From the NCBI RefSeq assembly GCF_014138045.1, contig NZ_JACGXA010000001.1:3209001-3273000 (forward strand): 64,000 bases of DNA, given 5' to 3'. Source of the DNA: Nocardioides ginsengisegetis (GTDB lineage Bacteria; Actinomycetota; Actinomycetes; Propionibacteriales; Nocardioidaceae). The position numbers and the translations under genes were made by a program. The notes under the pieces were generated by a model. The model had not been told where the DNA came from and did no database searches. It saw nothing but the letters and a program-made list of their open reading frames with translations. This document shows positions 45,061-53,848 of the stretch, piece by piece. Position 1 is the stretch's first letter; every line of letters starts with the position of its first letter.

Positions 45061-45182
45061 GGATTTCCGCAGCGATTCCGCGACGAATTTTGCGCTCTCC
45101 CTGTATCCGGCCTGAACGCGGACGCCGCACCATCGGTATAGGCACGTGGTCCGCGTCACAGAACGGGCCGAGGCCGTGAACT
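45061..45182 (+). promoter_or_regulatory. shared upstream element, copy A
   Basis: This segment is closely similar, over about 120 bases, to the reverse complement of 60,159-60,280. The core 45089-45115 (TTTGCGCTCTCCCTGTATCC then GGCCTGA) matches 26 of 27 bases. The other shared part ends in GAGGCCGTGAACT, about 45 bases before the deacetylase-like ATG. The preceding bases 44,847-45,060 show nothing recognisable apart from being the divergent promoter region. Confidence 0.75.
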
Positions 45183-45227
45183 GATCTCGACAGTCCTGCT
45201 TCTCCTCCATGAAAGAAGGCACAGCTG

Positions 45228-46364
45228 ATGGCACGACGCACCGGATTCGTTTGGCACGAGAAGTACGCCTGGTTCAACCTGGGGCAGGACGCCGGCTTCG
45301 TACACCCGGACGGCATGACGATCCAGCCCGACACGCACGTGTACGACCTGGAGGTCGTGCGCAGGTTCCGCAACCTGCTCGATGTGAGCGGACTGCTCGA
45401 CCAACTCATCCGCGTGGTGCCCCGTAATGCGAGCGACGCGGAGCTGGGCCGCGTCCACACCCAGGAGATGATCGACGCGACCAGGGAGCTGTCCGCCCTA
45501 CCGTTGGGCGGCGAGGTTGGGACCTTCGCTCCGATCCCCCGAGGCACTTTCGAGATCGCGTCGCTTGCCGCCGGTGGGGCGATCGCTGCCGTTGAGGCCG
45601 TCATGAAGGGCGAGGTGGACAATGCATACGCGCTGCTCCGTCCCGCCGGGCACCACTCCGAGCCGGAGCAATCCGTGGGCTTCTGCGTCTTCTCCAACGC
45701 GGCCATCGCCACGCGCCACCTTTTCGAGGAGCTCGGTGTGGAGCGAGTGGCACTCGTCGACTGGGACGTCCACCACGGCAACGGCACCCAGGCCGCGCTG
45801 TACGACGAGCCCAGGGCGTTGACCATCTCCATCCACCAGGACCGTCTCTTCCCCCCGGACAACGGATTCGTGGAGCAGATCGGCGCAGGCGACGCCGTTG
45901 GAACGAACCTCAACATCCCGCTGCCTGCTGGTTGCTCCGCTGCCGCCTACAACGACGTCTACGACCGGATCGTCATTCCGGCCCTCCGGAAGTTCCGCCC
46001 GGACATCATCATCATCCCCAGCGGCTTCGACGCAGGTCACATGGATCCCATGGGCCGGATGCAGATGCATTCTGAGGGCTATCGCGAGCTCACCCGCAAG
46101 ATGATGGCGCTGGCGGATGAGCTGTGCGAGGGACGGCTGGTGTTCCTGCACGAGGGCGGCTATTCCCGTTGGACGGTGCCGTTCTACGGCCTCGCCGTCA
46201 TGGAGGAGCTCTCCGGCATCAAGACCGACGTCGTCGACCCCTACCTGGGCTGGGCCTCGACCGAACATCTTGGTCTGCTCACCCACCAGTCTGCCGCGAT
46301 CGATGCCGCAGCGGTGAACCTCGAACGGGTTCCCGACCACCGACCTGTTCACGCCCCAGCCTGA
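45228..46364 (+). CDS. class II histone-deacetylase-like amidohydrolase
   Basis: 378 residues. All zinc-site and catalytic residues of the arginase/deacetylase fold are present: His142-His143 (PAGHHSEPEQSVGFC), Asp180 and His182 (DWDVHHGNGTQ), Asp268 (SGFDAGHMDP) and Tyr312 (HEGGYSRW). Bacterial members deacetylate acetylpolyamines or other N-acyl compounds. ATG 45228 follows AGAAGG. The upstream region is element A, shared with the ribose-type transporter operon, suggesting common control and an imported N-acyl or glycosylated substrate (inference). Confidence 0.9.
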   Translation: MARRTGFVWHEKYAWFNLGQDAGFVHPDGMTIQPDTHVYDLEVVRRFRNLLDVSGLLDQLIRVVPRNASDAELGRVHTQEMIDATRELSALPLGGEVGTFAPIPRGTFEIASLAAGGAIAAVEAVMKGEVDNAYALLRPAGHHSEPEQSVGFCVFSNAAIATRHLFEELGVERVALVDWDVHHGNGTQAALYDEPRALTISIHQDRLFPPDNGFVEQIGAGDAVGTNLNIPLPAGCSAAAYNDVYDRIVIPALRKFRPDIIIIPSGFDAGHMDPMGRMQMHSEGYRELTRKMMALADELCEGRLVFLHEGGYSRWTVPFYGLAVMEELSGIKTDVVDPYLGWASTEHLGLLTHQSAAIDAAAVNLERVPDHRPVHAPA

Positions 46365-46401
46365 CGGCGTCACCGACTCCGTAGACGACCACTCCCCTTG
46401 A

Positions 46402-46638
46402 ACGGCTCCCGAGCGCGGCAGCGAGGACAGTGTCGAGCCCCTGACGCCTAGAGGGGACCACCTCGAGCTGTTCCTCGCTGCCGAGCCCGGCCGAGGGCGA
46501 CTCGCCCGCGGCATGCTGCCGAACGCTCCTGTGGCGACAGCGCTGGTCGCCCACGCAGTCGTCGGGGCCGCCAGGGACGGGGTCCGCCACGCGGAGGCGG
46601 TGACGGTCCCCCAGAGCATGCTGGGCAGGCGTTCTTGA
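46402..46638 (+). pseudogene. possible gene remnant without start
   Basis: A 78-codon open stretch from after a TGA to TGA 46636-46638, without a usable start at its beginning. The translated stretch (LELFLAAEPGRGRLARG, then MLPNAPVATALVAHAVVGAA) looks protein-like. Family not recognised. It fills most of the gap between the deacetylase-like gene and the amidase. Confidence 0.25.
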
Positions 46639-46706
46639 TGGCCGGCGTGGCGGAGACGTGGTCCGCCTCGATGGGCACCACTGACGAGTCAGCTATCGGA
46701 GGACAC

Positions 46707-48248
46707 ATGACGATTGATCGGCCTCACAGCGGCTCGTTCGCGAGCATCTCAGAGACTTACGGGCTCAGGCTGTCGACGGAGGATCTCAACGAGTACGTCG
46801 CAGCGGCCGACGCAATGCTGGCGTCCTGGGACTTGGTCGAGGCGCTGCACGACGACGAGGCCCCGCCGGTGCCCGAGCGGTCATGGTCTCGACCGAGCGA
46901 CGAGGACAACGTCCTGGGCGCCTGGTACGTGACCACTCACCTGCAGGAGACGACCGAGGGTCCACTCGCCGGCGTACGCGTGGCGATCAAGGACAACACC
47001 TGCGTCGCTGGCGTTCCCATGATGAACGGCTCCCACATGCTCCAGGGATTCATGCCGAGCCGGGACGCGACGGTCGTGACCCGTCTGCTGGCGGCGGGTG
47101 CGGTCATCGCAGGCAAGGCCGTGTGCGAGGACCTCTGCATGTCAGCCGGCTCGCACACGAGCAAGACCGGTCCCGTGCTCAACCCCTGGGACCTCGAGCG
47201 ATCCGCGGGCGGCTCGTCCAGCGGAAGTGGTGTCTTGGTCGCGACGGGCCAGGTGGACATGGCCATCTCGGGCGATCAGGGGGGATCCATCCGCGTGCCG
47301 GCCGCCTGGCTCGGCCTCGTCGGGCACAAGCCGACGTGGGGGCTCGTCCCCTACACGGGGGCAATCCCCGTGGAACAGTCGCTCGATCATCTCGGTCCCA
47401 CCGGACGGTCGGTCAACGACGTCGCACGCATGCTCACCGTGATTGCGGGGCCGGACGGACTCGATCCCCGACAACCTCTCACGATGGACGCCGTCGACTA
47501 TGTCGACGAGCTCACCAAGGGTGCGGTCGGGCTGCGCATCGGCGTCGTGTCCGAGGGGTTCGATCACGCGAACTCCGAGCCCGAGGTCGATGAGTCAGTC
47601 CGAGCGGCTGTGAGCGTTCTCCAGGCGTCCGGACTGCTTGCTGAACGCGTGTCCATCCCCTGGCACCTCCGGGCGCCGGCCCTGTTCAGTGTCATCGCCA
47701 CTGAGGGCGGATTGCGACAGCTGGTCGACGGCAACGCCTTCGGCTCCAGCTGGAAAGGGGCGTACGATCCCGACGCCATCGCGCACTTCGGCACGCGGCG
47801 ACAGCAGCGGCCCCACCAGTTCCCCGAGTCGGTGAACATGACCATCCTGGCTGGGCGGCACAGCATCGGGCTGGCTCACGGCCGCCACTACGCGATGGCG
47901 CGGAACCTCGAACGAAGCCTGGCCGCTGCCTACGACTCAGCGCTCTCCGTGTACGACGTCCTGGTCATGCCGACCACCCCGATCCGCGCGGCACCACTGC
48001 CGGGACGTGATGCGTCGGTCTCCGAGGTCCTGTCGCGTGGGACCGAGATGTTGGCCAACACCGCGCCCTTCGACGTGACGGGACACCCAGCCTGTTCTGT
48101 CCCCGCGGGAGTCGTCGACGGACTCCCCGTCGGGCTCATGGTCATCGGAAGGAAGTTCGACGACGCCACGGTGCTGCGCGTCGCGCACGCACTCGAGATT
48201 GCGATCGGCGGGTTCCCGCCGCCGCCCGACACAGGGAGCAACGCGTGA
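46707..48248 (+). CDS. amidase (amidase-signature family)
   Basis: 513 residues. Hydrolyses the amide made by nitrile hydratase to acid and ammonia. The Ser-cisSer-Lys triad is visible: Lys95 in VAIKDNTC, the serine cluster in RSAGGSSSGSGVL (about 170-172), and nucleophile Ser194 in GDQGGSIRVPAAW. Length and the long N-terminal part match the amidases found with nitrile hydratases. ATG 46707 has GGAGG four bases upstream. First gene of a coupled operon: its TGA overlaps the GTG of the beta subunit. Confidence 0.94.
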   Translation: MTIDRPHSGSFASISETYGLRLSTEDLNEYVAAADAMLASWDLVEALHDDEAPPVPERSWSRPSDEDNVLGAWYVTTHLQETTEGPLAGVRVAIKDNTCVAGVPMMNGSHMLQGFMPSRDATVVTRLLAAGAVIAGKAVCEDLCMSAGSHTSKTGPVLNPWDLERSAGGSSSGSGVLVATGQVDMAISGDQGGSIRVPAAWLGLVGHKPTWGLVPYTGAIPVEQSLDHLGPTGRSVNDVARMLTVIAGPDGLDPRQPLTMDAVDYVDELTKGAVGLRIGVVSEGFDHANSEPEVDESVRAAVSVLQASGLLAERVSIPWHLRAPALFSVIATEGGLRQLVDGNAFGSSWKGAYDPDAIAHFGTRRQQRPHQFPESVNMTILAGRHSIGLAHGRHYAMARNLERSLAAAYDSALSVYDVLVMPTTPIRAAPLPGRDASVSEVLSRGTEMLANTAPFDVTGHPACSVPAGVVDGLPVGLMVIGRKFDDATVLRVAHALEIAIGGFPPPPDTGSNA

Positions 48249-48952
48249 ACGGAGTGCATGACCTGGGTGGCATGGACGGCTTCGGGGCTATCGACGCGCC
48301 CCTTACCGAGCCGCCCTTCGATGCTGAGTGGGAAAAGGCGATCGCAGCGATGCAGCTGGCGTGCTTTCGAGGGGGGTGGTTCGGTATCGACTCCTTCCGG
48401 CACGGCATCGAGCTGATGGATCCCGTCACCTACCTGACTACCTCCTACTACGAGCACTGGCTGCACTCGATCGAGCACCACGGCATCAGCCATGGCCACA
48501 TCGACCCGGAGGAGCTCGACCGTCGTACGCAGCACTACCTCGCCCATCCCGAGGACCCGCTACCCGAGCACGCGGCGAGCCCCGAGCTCTTGGAGTTCGT
48601 CGACGCTGTGGTGACTTACGGCGGTTCGGCGCAGAGGCCTACGGACACAGCGCAACGCTTTGAAGTCGGCGACGTCGTTCGCGTGCGGGACGCGTCCCCG
48701 CAAGGCCACACACGACTGGCCAGGTACGTCAGGGGCAAGGTAGGCACGGTCATCGCCTACCGGGGCTCGTTCGTCTTCCCCGACGCAGCTGGCAACGATC
48801 GTGGCGAGGATCCACAGCACCTCTACACGATCCAGATCGACGGGGGCGAACTGTGGGGGAACGAGCATGCCGAGCCCCGCACGTCATCGACCTTCGACGC
48901 CTGGGAGCCCTACCTCGACGTCGTCCACCAACACGAAGGGGCACCCAGATGA
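48245..48952 (+). CDS. nthB: nitrile hydratase subunit beta
   Basis: 235 residues. Starts [16 protein letters not shown], the family hallmark, followed by [14 protein letters not shown] and [24 protein letters not shown]. The C-terminal SH3-like part has [31 protein letters not shown] and [13 protein letters not shown]. It forms the heterodimer with the alpha subunit that hydrates nitriles to amides. GTG 48245 overlaps the amidase stop, and its own stop overlaps the alpha ATG. Confidence 0.96.
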   Translation: MNGVHDLGGMDGFGAIDAPLTEPPFDAEWEKAIAAMQLACFRGGWFGIDSFRHGIELMDPVTYLTTSYYEHWLHSIEHHGISHGHIDPEELDRRTQHYLAHPEDPLPEHAASPELLEFVDAVVTYGGSAQRPTDTAQRFEVGDVVRVRDASPQGHTRLARYVRGKVGTVIAYRGSFVFPDAAGNDRGEDPQHLYTIQIDGGELWGNEHAEPRTSSTFDAWEPYLDVVHQHEGAPR

Positions 48953-49548
48953 GCATTGAAAATCGCGGGAAGAAAGAGGTCGCCGCGCGCGTCAAGGCGC
49001 TGGAGTCGATGATGATCGAGAAGGGGCTGCTCACTACCGACATGGTGGACAGGTTCGTCGAGATCTATGAGAACGAAGTGGGTCCGCAGCTCGGCGCCAA
49101 GGTCGTCGCTAAGGCGTGGATGGACCCCGAGTTCAAGGCACGGCTCCTCGAGGACGCCACCGCTGCGTGCCGGGAGCTCGAGATCGGGGGGATGCAGGGC
49201 GAGGACATGGTGGTGCTCGAGGTGACCGATGAGGTGCACCACGCGGTCGTCTGCACATTGTGTTCCTGCTATCCCTGGCCCGTGCTGGGCACACCGCCCA
49301 ACTGGTACAAGGAGCCGCAGTACCGCTCGCGCATGGTTCGCGAGCCGCGAAAGGTACTGGCGGACGAGTTCTCCTTCCCGATTCCCGACACGACCGAAAT
49401 CCGAGTGTGGGATTCGAGCTCAGAGATTCGCTACTGGGTGCTGCCCCAGCGTCCCGGTGGCACGGACGGTTGGACCGAGGATCAGCTCGCCGAGCTCGTG
49501 ACTCGGGACTCCATGATCGGCGTCGGCCCGACGAAGGCAGCCTCATGA
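48949..49548 (+). CDS. nthA: nitrile hydratase subunit alpha, cobalt type
   Basis: 199 residues. The metal-binding claw is [10 protein letters not shown] with Cys102, Cys105, Ser106 and Cys107; Thr after the first Cys and Tyr after the last mark the cobalt type (iron enzymes have Ser and Thr there). Cys105 and Cys107 are expected to be oxidised to sulfinic/sulfenic acids. Further conserved parts are [19 protein letters not shown] and [21 protein letters not shown] overlaps at both ends tie it to beta and the accessory gene. Confidence 0.97.
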   Translation: MSIENRGKKEVAARVKALESMMIEKGLLTTDMVDRFVEIYENEVGPQLGAKVVAKAWMDPEFKARLLEDATAACRELEIGGMQGEDMVVLEVTDEVHHAVVCTLCSCYPWPVLGTPPNWYKEPQYRSRMVREPRKVLADEFSFPIPDTTEIRVWDSSSEIRYWVLPQRPGGTDGWTEDQLAELVTRDSMIGVGPTKAAS

Positions 49549-49985
49549 CTGCGGGCTTCGGGTCTCCAAGCACCACCCTCGAACAGCGAGACGAGGTCGA
49601 ATCGCTGATCAGCGACCTCGGCTTCCACCCGGAGGAGCTGGTCTTCGACGAACCCTGGGAGCTGCGCGCCTTCGCGCTGGCAGTTGCCGCCCACACGAGC
49701 GGTCGGTACGCCTGGCCGGAGTTCCAGCAAGCGCTCGCCTCCTCGATCAAAGCTTGGGAGGACTCGGTCGAAGATCTCGCCGACCCGTCGTGGTCCTACT
49801 TCGAGCACTGGGTCAACGCTCTGCAGCAGGTGCTCGAGCACGCCGGCCAGGTGGATTCCGGGACCCTGCACTCCAGGACCCAGGTCGTACTGGACGCTCC
49901 CGCGAATCGCAACCACCACGAACCGCACTACGAGCCAGTAGCCGTAGATCCGGCGCTGACCAACCGAACAGGAGCAAGAGCGTGA
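49545..49985 (+). CDS. nitrile hydratase accessory/activator protein
   Basis: 146 residues. Related to the N-terminal half of beta subunits ([31 protein letters not shown] and [18 protein letters not shown]). In cobalt nitrile hydratases such a protein carries the alpha subunit for cobalt loading and cysteine oxidation by subunit exchange. It starts in the alpha stop (ATGA) and ends in the cbtB start (GTGA), between enzyme and transporter genes, fitting a metal-delivery role. Confidence 0.9.
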   Translation: MTAGFGSPSTTLEQRDEVESLISDLGFHPEELVFDEPWELRAFALAVAAHTSGRYAWPEFQQALASSIKAWEDSVEDLADPSWSYFEHWVNALQQVLEHAGQVDSGTLHSRTQVVLDAPANRNHHEPHYEPVAVDPALTNRTGARA

Positions 49986-50188
49986 ATGCAGGTAACCAGC
50001 AGGCCTCCATCGGCTCCGAAGCTGTGACCGTCGTGCCGACCTGGGTGTGGGCTCTGGCGGCGATCGCCGTACTCCTCGTCGTCTTGCTCACCCAGGAGAA
50101 CGGCACGCTTCTGTCCGCGAGCGCAGCGAACTTCCTCCACGAAGTCACCCACGACGGACGGCACGCCTTCGGCGTGCCATGCCACTGA
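49982..50188 (+). CDS. cbtB: CbtB-type cobalt transporter small subunit
   Basis: 68 residues: one membrane helix (about 18-37) and a His-rich C-terminus FLHEVTHDGRHAFGVPCH, the metal-binding signature of CbtB. GTG 49982 overlaps the accessory-protein stop. CbtAB was predicted as a cobalt uptake system from its association with B12 riboswitches; here it sits in a nitrile hydratase operon and would supply cobalt for the alpha subunit. Confidence 0.88.
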   Translation: MNAGNQQASIGSEAVTVVPTWVWALAAIAVLLVVLLTQENGTLLSASAANFLHEVTHDGRHAFGVPCH

Positions 50189-50189
50189 C

Positions 50190-50951
50190 ATGAAGCAGCC
50201 GTGGGCCACACGCTTGGGGCGGGGTGCTCTCGCCGGTCTGGCCGGGGGTGTCAGCGCGGTCGCGATCCTGTGGGGGTTCGTCGAACCGGCGCTCGAAAGG
50301 GCGATCGCCCTCGAGGACGTCGGCGCTGGCGGACACGCCCATACCGAAGGGGCGGGCGTCACCCGACTTCAGCAGCAGATCGGCGGGACCCTCACCGTGG
50401 TCATCGTCCCCGTGCTCCTGGGCCTGGCGTTTGCGGTGGTCTACGCGAGTAGTCGACACCGCCTGTCAGGCACGAGCGAGGTCACACGCTCGGTCTCGCT
50501 CGGAGGCCTTGCGTTCTTCGCGCTTGCGCTCATCCCGGCGATCTTGGTGCCGGCCAACCCTCCCGGTGTGGGTGACCCGGGAACCGTGAACACGCGGACG
50601 TTGACCTACCTGCTCGCCATCCTGCTGGGCGTGAGCGTGGTGGGCGCCGCTTTCGCCATCCATGCCCGATTGCAGGAGCGCACTGCGTCGACAGTCATGG
50701 TGAGGCTTCAGACGGTTCTGGTGTCGGCGGGCCTGACCGCGGGGATACTTCTTCTCGCGCCGCGCGTGAGGGAGCAGGCACCTGCGCTTGTCCCGTCGGA
50801 CCTGCTGTGGCAGTTCCGTGCTGCGTCGCTTCTGCAGCTCGCCGTGATGTGGCTGGCGATGGGTCTGGTCCTCGGGCTCCTCGAGAGGCGCGCAGACCGG
50901 AGTTCGCGTGCACGTGTTCGTGAGAGCTCCGCTCGGCAGTCGGCAGTATGA
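50190..50951 (+). CDS. cbtA: CbtA-type cobalt transporter membrane subunit
   Basis: 253 residues, about five to six membrane segments. The first (LARGALAGLAGGVSAVAILWG-like) is followed by an extracytoplasmic His-containing loop (GAGGHAHTEG), a CbtA feature. It starts one base after the cbtB stop. Last gene of the six-gene amidase-nitrile hydratase-cobalt operon; it converges on the ABC transporter gene ending at 51,009. Confidence 0.86.
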   Translation: MKQPWATRLGRGALAGLAGGVSAVAILWGFVEPALERAIALEDVGAGGHAHTEGAGVTRLQQQIGGTLTVVIVPVLLGLAFAVVYASSRHRLSGTSEVTRSVSLGGLAFFALALIPAILVPANPPGVGDPGTVNTRTLTYLLAILLGVSVVGAAFAIHARLQERTASTVMVRLQTVLVSAGLTAGILLLAPRVREQAPALVPSDLLWQFRAASLLQLAVMWLAMGLVLGLLERRADRSSRARVRESSARQSAV

Positions 50952-51008
50952 GGTGACGCAGTCGTCCGCGCGATCGACGACCTTTGTGGTCTCGGTCTGC
51001 CGCGGTTC

Positions 51009-53780
51009 TCATGGAGCGGTCGTCGCCCGCGCGGCCGACATCCCGACTGCCGGGATGGACTCGTTCTCCTCGCCCAGGTAAGCCTTGCGAACCGCGGGGT
51101 CGTTGCGGATCTCGGCCGGGGTGCCTTCGGCGATCTTGTGGCCGAAGTCGAGCACCACGACCCGGTCGGCGTTGTCGAGCACCAGCGCGACGTCGTGCTC
51201 GATGAGCAGCACGCCCATGCCCCACTCGTCGGCGAGCCGGCGGATCAGGCGACCTAGCTCGGCGCTCTCGGTCTCGTCCAGCCCGGCGGCCGGCTCGTCG
51301 AGCAGCAGCACCGAGGGGTTGCTGGCGACGGCCCGGGCGATCGCGACCAGCCGGCGCTCACCATAGGAGAGGTCCTCGGCCCGACGGTCCAGCAGCGGCT
51401 CCAGCTGGAGCTCCTCCACCGCGGCAACCACGGTCGCCGGCAGCGGCGGGTACCCCGGCCAAACGAGGTCGGTGACGTACGCAGCCAGGTCGCGCGGGTC
51501 GGCGGCGGCGAGCAGGTTCTCGCGGACCGTGAGGTCGTCGAAGAGCTCGAGGGACTGGAAAGAGCGCGACAGGCCGGACCGGGAGCGAAGGTACGGCGCC
51601 CAGCGGGTGATGTCCTTGCCGTCCCAGCCGATCGAACCAGCGGTGAGCCTATTGTTCCCGCTCACGCAGTCGATCAGCGTGGTTTTGCCGGCGCCGTTGG
51701 GCCCGAGCAGCCCGACAACCTCGCCGGGCCCGACCTCCAGGTCGACGCCCTCGAGAGCGGTGAACCCGCCGAAGCGCTGGGTGAGTCCCTTCACCACGAG
51801 CCGGCGCGGCTGGACCGTCGTACGCACCGTCTTCGGCAGCGGCTGCCAAGCGGCCGGGCGTAGCCCTGGGATCCGCGCGCGGAGAGGTCGCGTCCACGCA
51901 TCGAACCGCTCCGAGATGCCGTTCTGGTTGAGGATCAGCACCACGAGGAGCAGAACCCCGGTGATCAGCGGCAGGTACTGCTGCCAGCTCGCGGCGTCCT
52001 CCACCGCTGCGTTGGTGGCCTCGCTTGAGGCCGTCAGCGTGATCACTCCACCCGAGGCGAGCAGCGAGCCGACCATGGGGCCGGCGATGTAGCCGGCGCT
52101 GCCGATTACCGTGAGCACAAGCACGCTGATCGAGGAGCCGGCCGAAAACACTGCCTGGTAGAGGACCGCGGGGTTGGAGAAGGCGAGGAGCACTCCGCCG
52201 AGTCCGGCGATCGCGGCCGAGAGGGTGAACCCGTAGAGCTTGGCTTCGAAGACGTTGACGCCGATCGCGGCGGCTGCGCGCTCGTTGGTGCGTACGGCCA
52301 GTAGACGGCGGCCGCTGCGTCCCCGGCGGATGTTGGCGACCCCGAGAGCGGTCACGATCAGCGCCACGAGGCACAGCAGCGCGTAGTTGCGCGCGTGGGT
52401 GATCGGGTCGATCGGGATGCCGAGCAGGGTGAGGTCGTGGGGAAGGACCCGCGCGGGCTCGGTGTAGGTGCTGTTGGAGAAGACCAGCTGGGAGACGGCG
52501 AATCCGAGCCCGAAGGTGATCACGGCGAGGTTGACACCGCGGGTGCGCAGGGCCGGTAGCCCGAAGAGGAAGCCGACCGCCATCGCGACGAGGACACCGG
52601 CGGCCAGGGCGGGCTCGAACCGCCACCCGCTGCCTGCGGCCAGCTTGGCCGCGGTGAAGGCGCCGATGCCGGCCAGGGCGAACTGCGCGAGGGAGAGCTG
52701 GCCGGTGTAGCCGGTCAGGACCACGATGGAAAGCCCGACGATCGCGAAGGTTGCGCTGATGATGACCGGGACGTACCAGTCCTTGGAGGCGCCGAGACCG
52801 ACCCAGAGAAGCGCGAGGGCGATCGTGCCGATGACGGCCACCGGGCGGGTGCGTCCGGTGCCGACTCGCGGGAGCCGGTCGCTGATGCTGCCGCGCAGGG
52901 GCAGTCCCCGGCCGCGCAGCACCAGCACGATGATGATCACCAGGAACGGCAGCGAGTCAGGGATGCCCGGGCGGTGGGTCGCCTCGAGGTGGACATTGGT
53001 CCAGTGACCGGCCAGCGACTGGGCGACGCCGATGAAGAGGCCTCCGGCCAGCGCGAGCGGGTAGGACTTGAAGCCGCCTAGGAGCGCCGTGGCCAGGGCA
53101 CCGATGATCAGGATGCTGAACGTGATGGGCGACAGGAACCCCGACGTGGTCGCCGGCATCATGGCGCCAGCGACGGCGGCCAGGCCCCCACCGACGCCCC
53201 AGGTGACGCTGGCGAGAAGGTCGGGCGACCAGCCCAGGGCGCCGGCGCCGCGGGGGTTCTCCGCAGCCGCCGAGATCGCGTAGCCGAACCGGGTGCGCAC
53301 GCTGGTCACCGTGAGCAGCAGCGCAAACAGCGCCGCGATGCCGACCAGCCAGAACGCGTAGCGCCCGACGGTGATGTCACCGGGCAGGGTGACCGCCTCG
53401 GTCGGCACCGGTGAGACGGAGACGATCTGCTTGGCGGTGTATTCCAGCACCACGGCCTGGGTGAGCACAGTCAGGATGCCAAGGGTCGCGATGACCCGTG
53501 CCAGCGGGCTGGCGCCGCGCAGCGGTCGCATCACCAGGTGGTGGCTCAACACCCCCAGCAGCGCACAGATCAGGACCGACGCGACCAGGGAGAAGGCGAG
53601 CCCGTGGCCCTGTTGGGTCTGGAACCGATAGACGAGGTAGGCGCCGACCAGCGCGAAGCCCGACTGCGCAAAGTTGATGACGCCCGAGCCGCGGTAGATG
53701 ACCACGAGGCCGAGACCGAGCAGCGCGTAGATGCCGCCGGTGCCGAGTCCGAGGACGGCGTAGCGGACGAGGTCAGTCAT
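51009..53780 (-). CDS. fused branched-chain-amino-acid/urea-type ABC transporter: permease LivH - permease LivM - ATPase LivG
   Basis: 923 residues in one open frame. About 1-295 is LivH-like (GGIYALLGLGLVVIYRGSGVINFAQ). About 310-630 is LivM-like (LTGYTGQLSLAQFALAGIGAF, RTNERAAAAIGVNV). About 655-905 is the ATPase with GPNGAGKTTLIDC, signature LSYGERRLVAIAR and LLLDEPAAGLDETE. These are normally three proteins. With LivF and the binding protein encoded just upstream it makes a complete importer for an amino acid, urea or short amide. ATG 53780. Confidence 0.93.
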   Translation of the reverse strand: MTDLVRYAVLGLGTGGIYALLGLGLVVIYRGSGVINFAQSGFALVGAYLVYRFQTQQGHGLAFSLVASVLICALLGVLSHHLVMRPLRGASPLARVIATLGILTVLTQAVVLEYTAKQIVSVSPVPTEAVTLPGDITVGRYAFWLVGIAALFALLLTVTSVRTRFGYAISAAAENPRGAGALGWSPDLLASVTWGVGGGLAAVAGAMMPATTSGFLSPITFSILIIGALATALLGGFKSYPLALAGGLFIGVAQSLAGHWTNVHLEATHRPGIPDSLPFLVIIIVLVLRGRGLPLRGSISDRLPRVGTGRTRPVAVIGTIALALLWVGLGASKDWYVPVIISATFAIVGLSIVVLTGYTGQLSLAQFALAGIGAFTAAKLAAGSGWRFEPALAAGVLVAMAVGFLFGLPALRTRGVNLAVITFGLGFAVSQLVFSNSTYTEPARVLPHDLTLLGIPIDPITHARNYALLCLVALIVTALGVANIRRGRSGRRLLAVRTNERAAAAIGVNVFEAKLYGFTLSAAIAGLGGVLLAFSNPAVLYQAVFSAGSSISVLVLTVIGSAGYIAGPMVGSLLASGGVITLTASSEATNAAVEDAASWQQYLPLITGVLLLVVLILNQNGISERFDAWTRPLRARIPGLRPAAWQPLPKTVRTTVQPRRLVVKGLTQRFGGFTALEGVDLEVGPGEVVGLLGPNGAGKTTLIDCVSGNNRLTAGSIGWDGKDITRWAPYLRSRSGLSRSFQSLELFDDLTVRENLLAAADPRDLAAYVTDLVWPGYPPLPATVVAAVEELQLEPLLDRRAEDLSYGERRLVAIARAVASNPSVLLLDEPAAGLDETESAELGRLIRRLADEWGMGVLLIEHDVALVLDNADRVVVLDFGHKIAEGTPAEIRNDPAVRKAYLGEENESIPAVGMSAARATTAP

Positions 53781-53848
53781 GGATTCTCGGATTCTTCACA
53801 GGTTGTCCCGGCGAGCCGGGCGAAGCGACGGAGGAGGTGGCGAGGAAG

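Noticed and set aside
49900..50200. Cobalamin riboswitch for cbtBA
   Set aside because: cbtB overlaps the preceding gene, leaving no leader, and no B12-box was seen before the amidase either.
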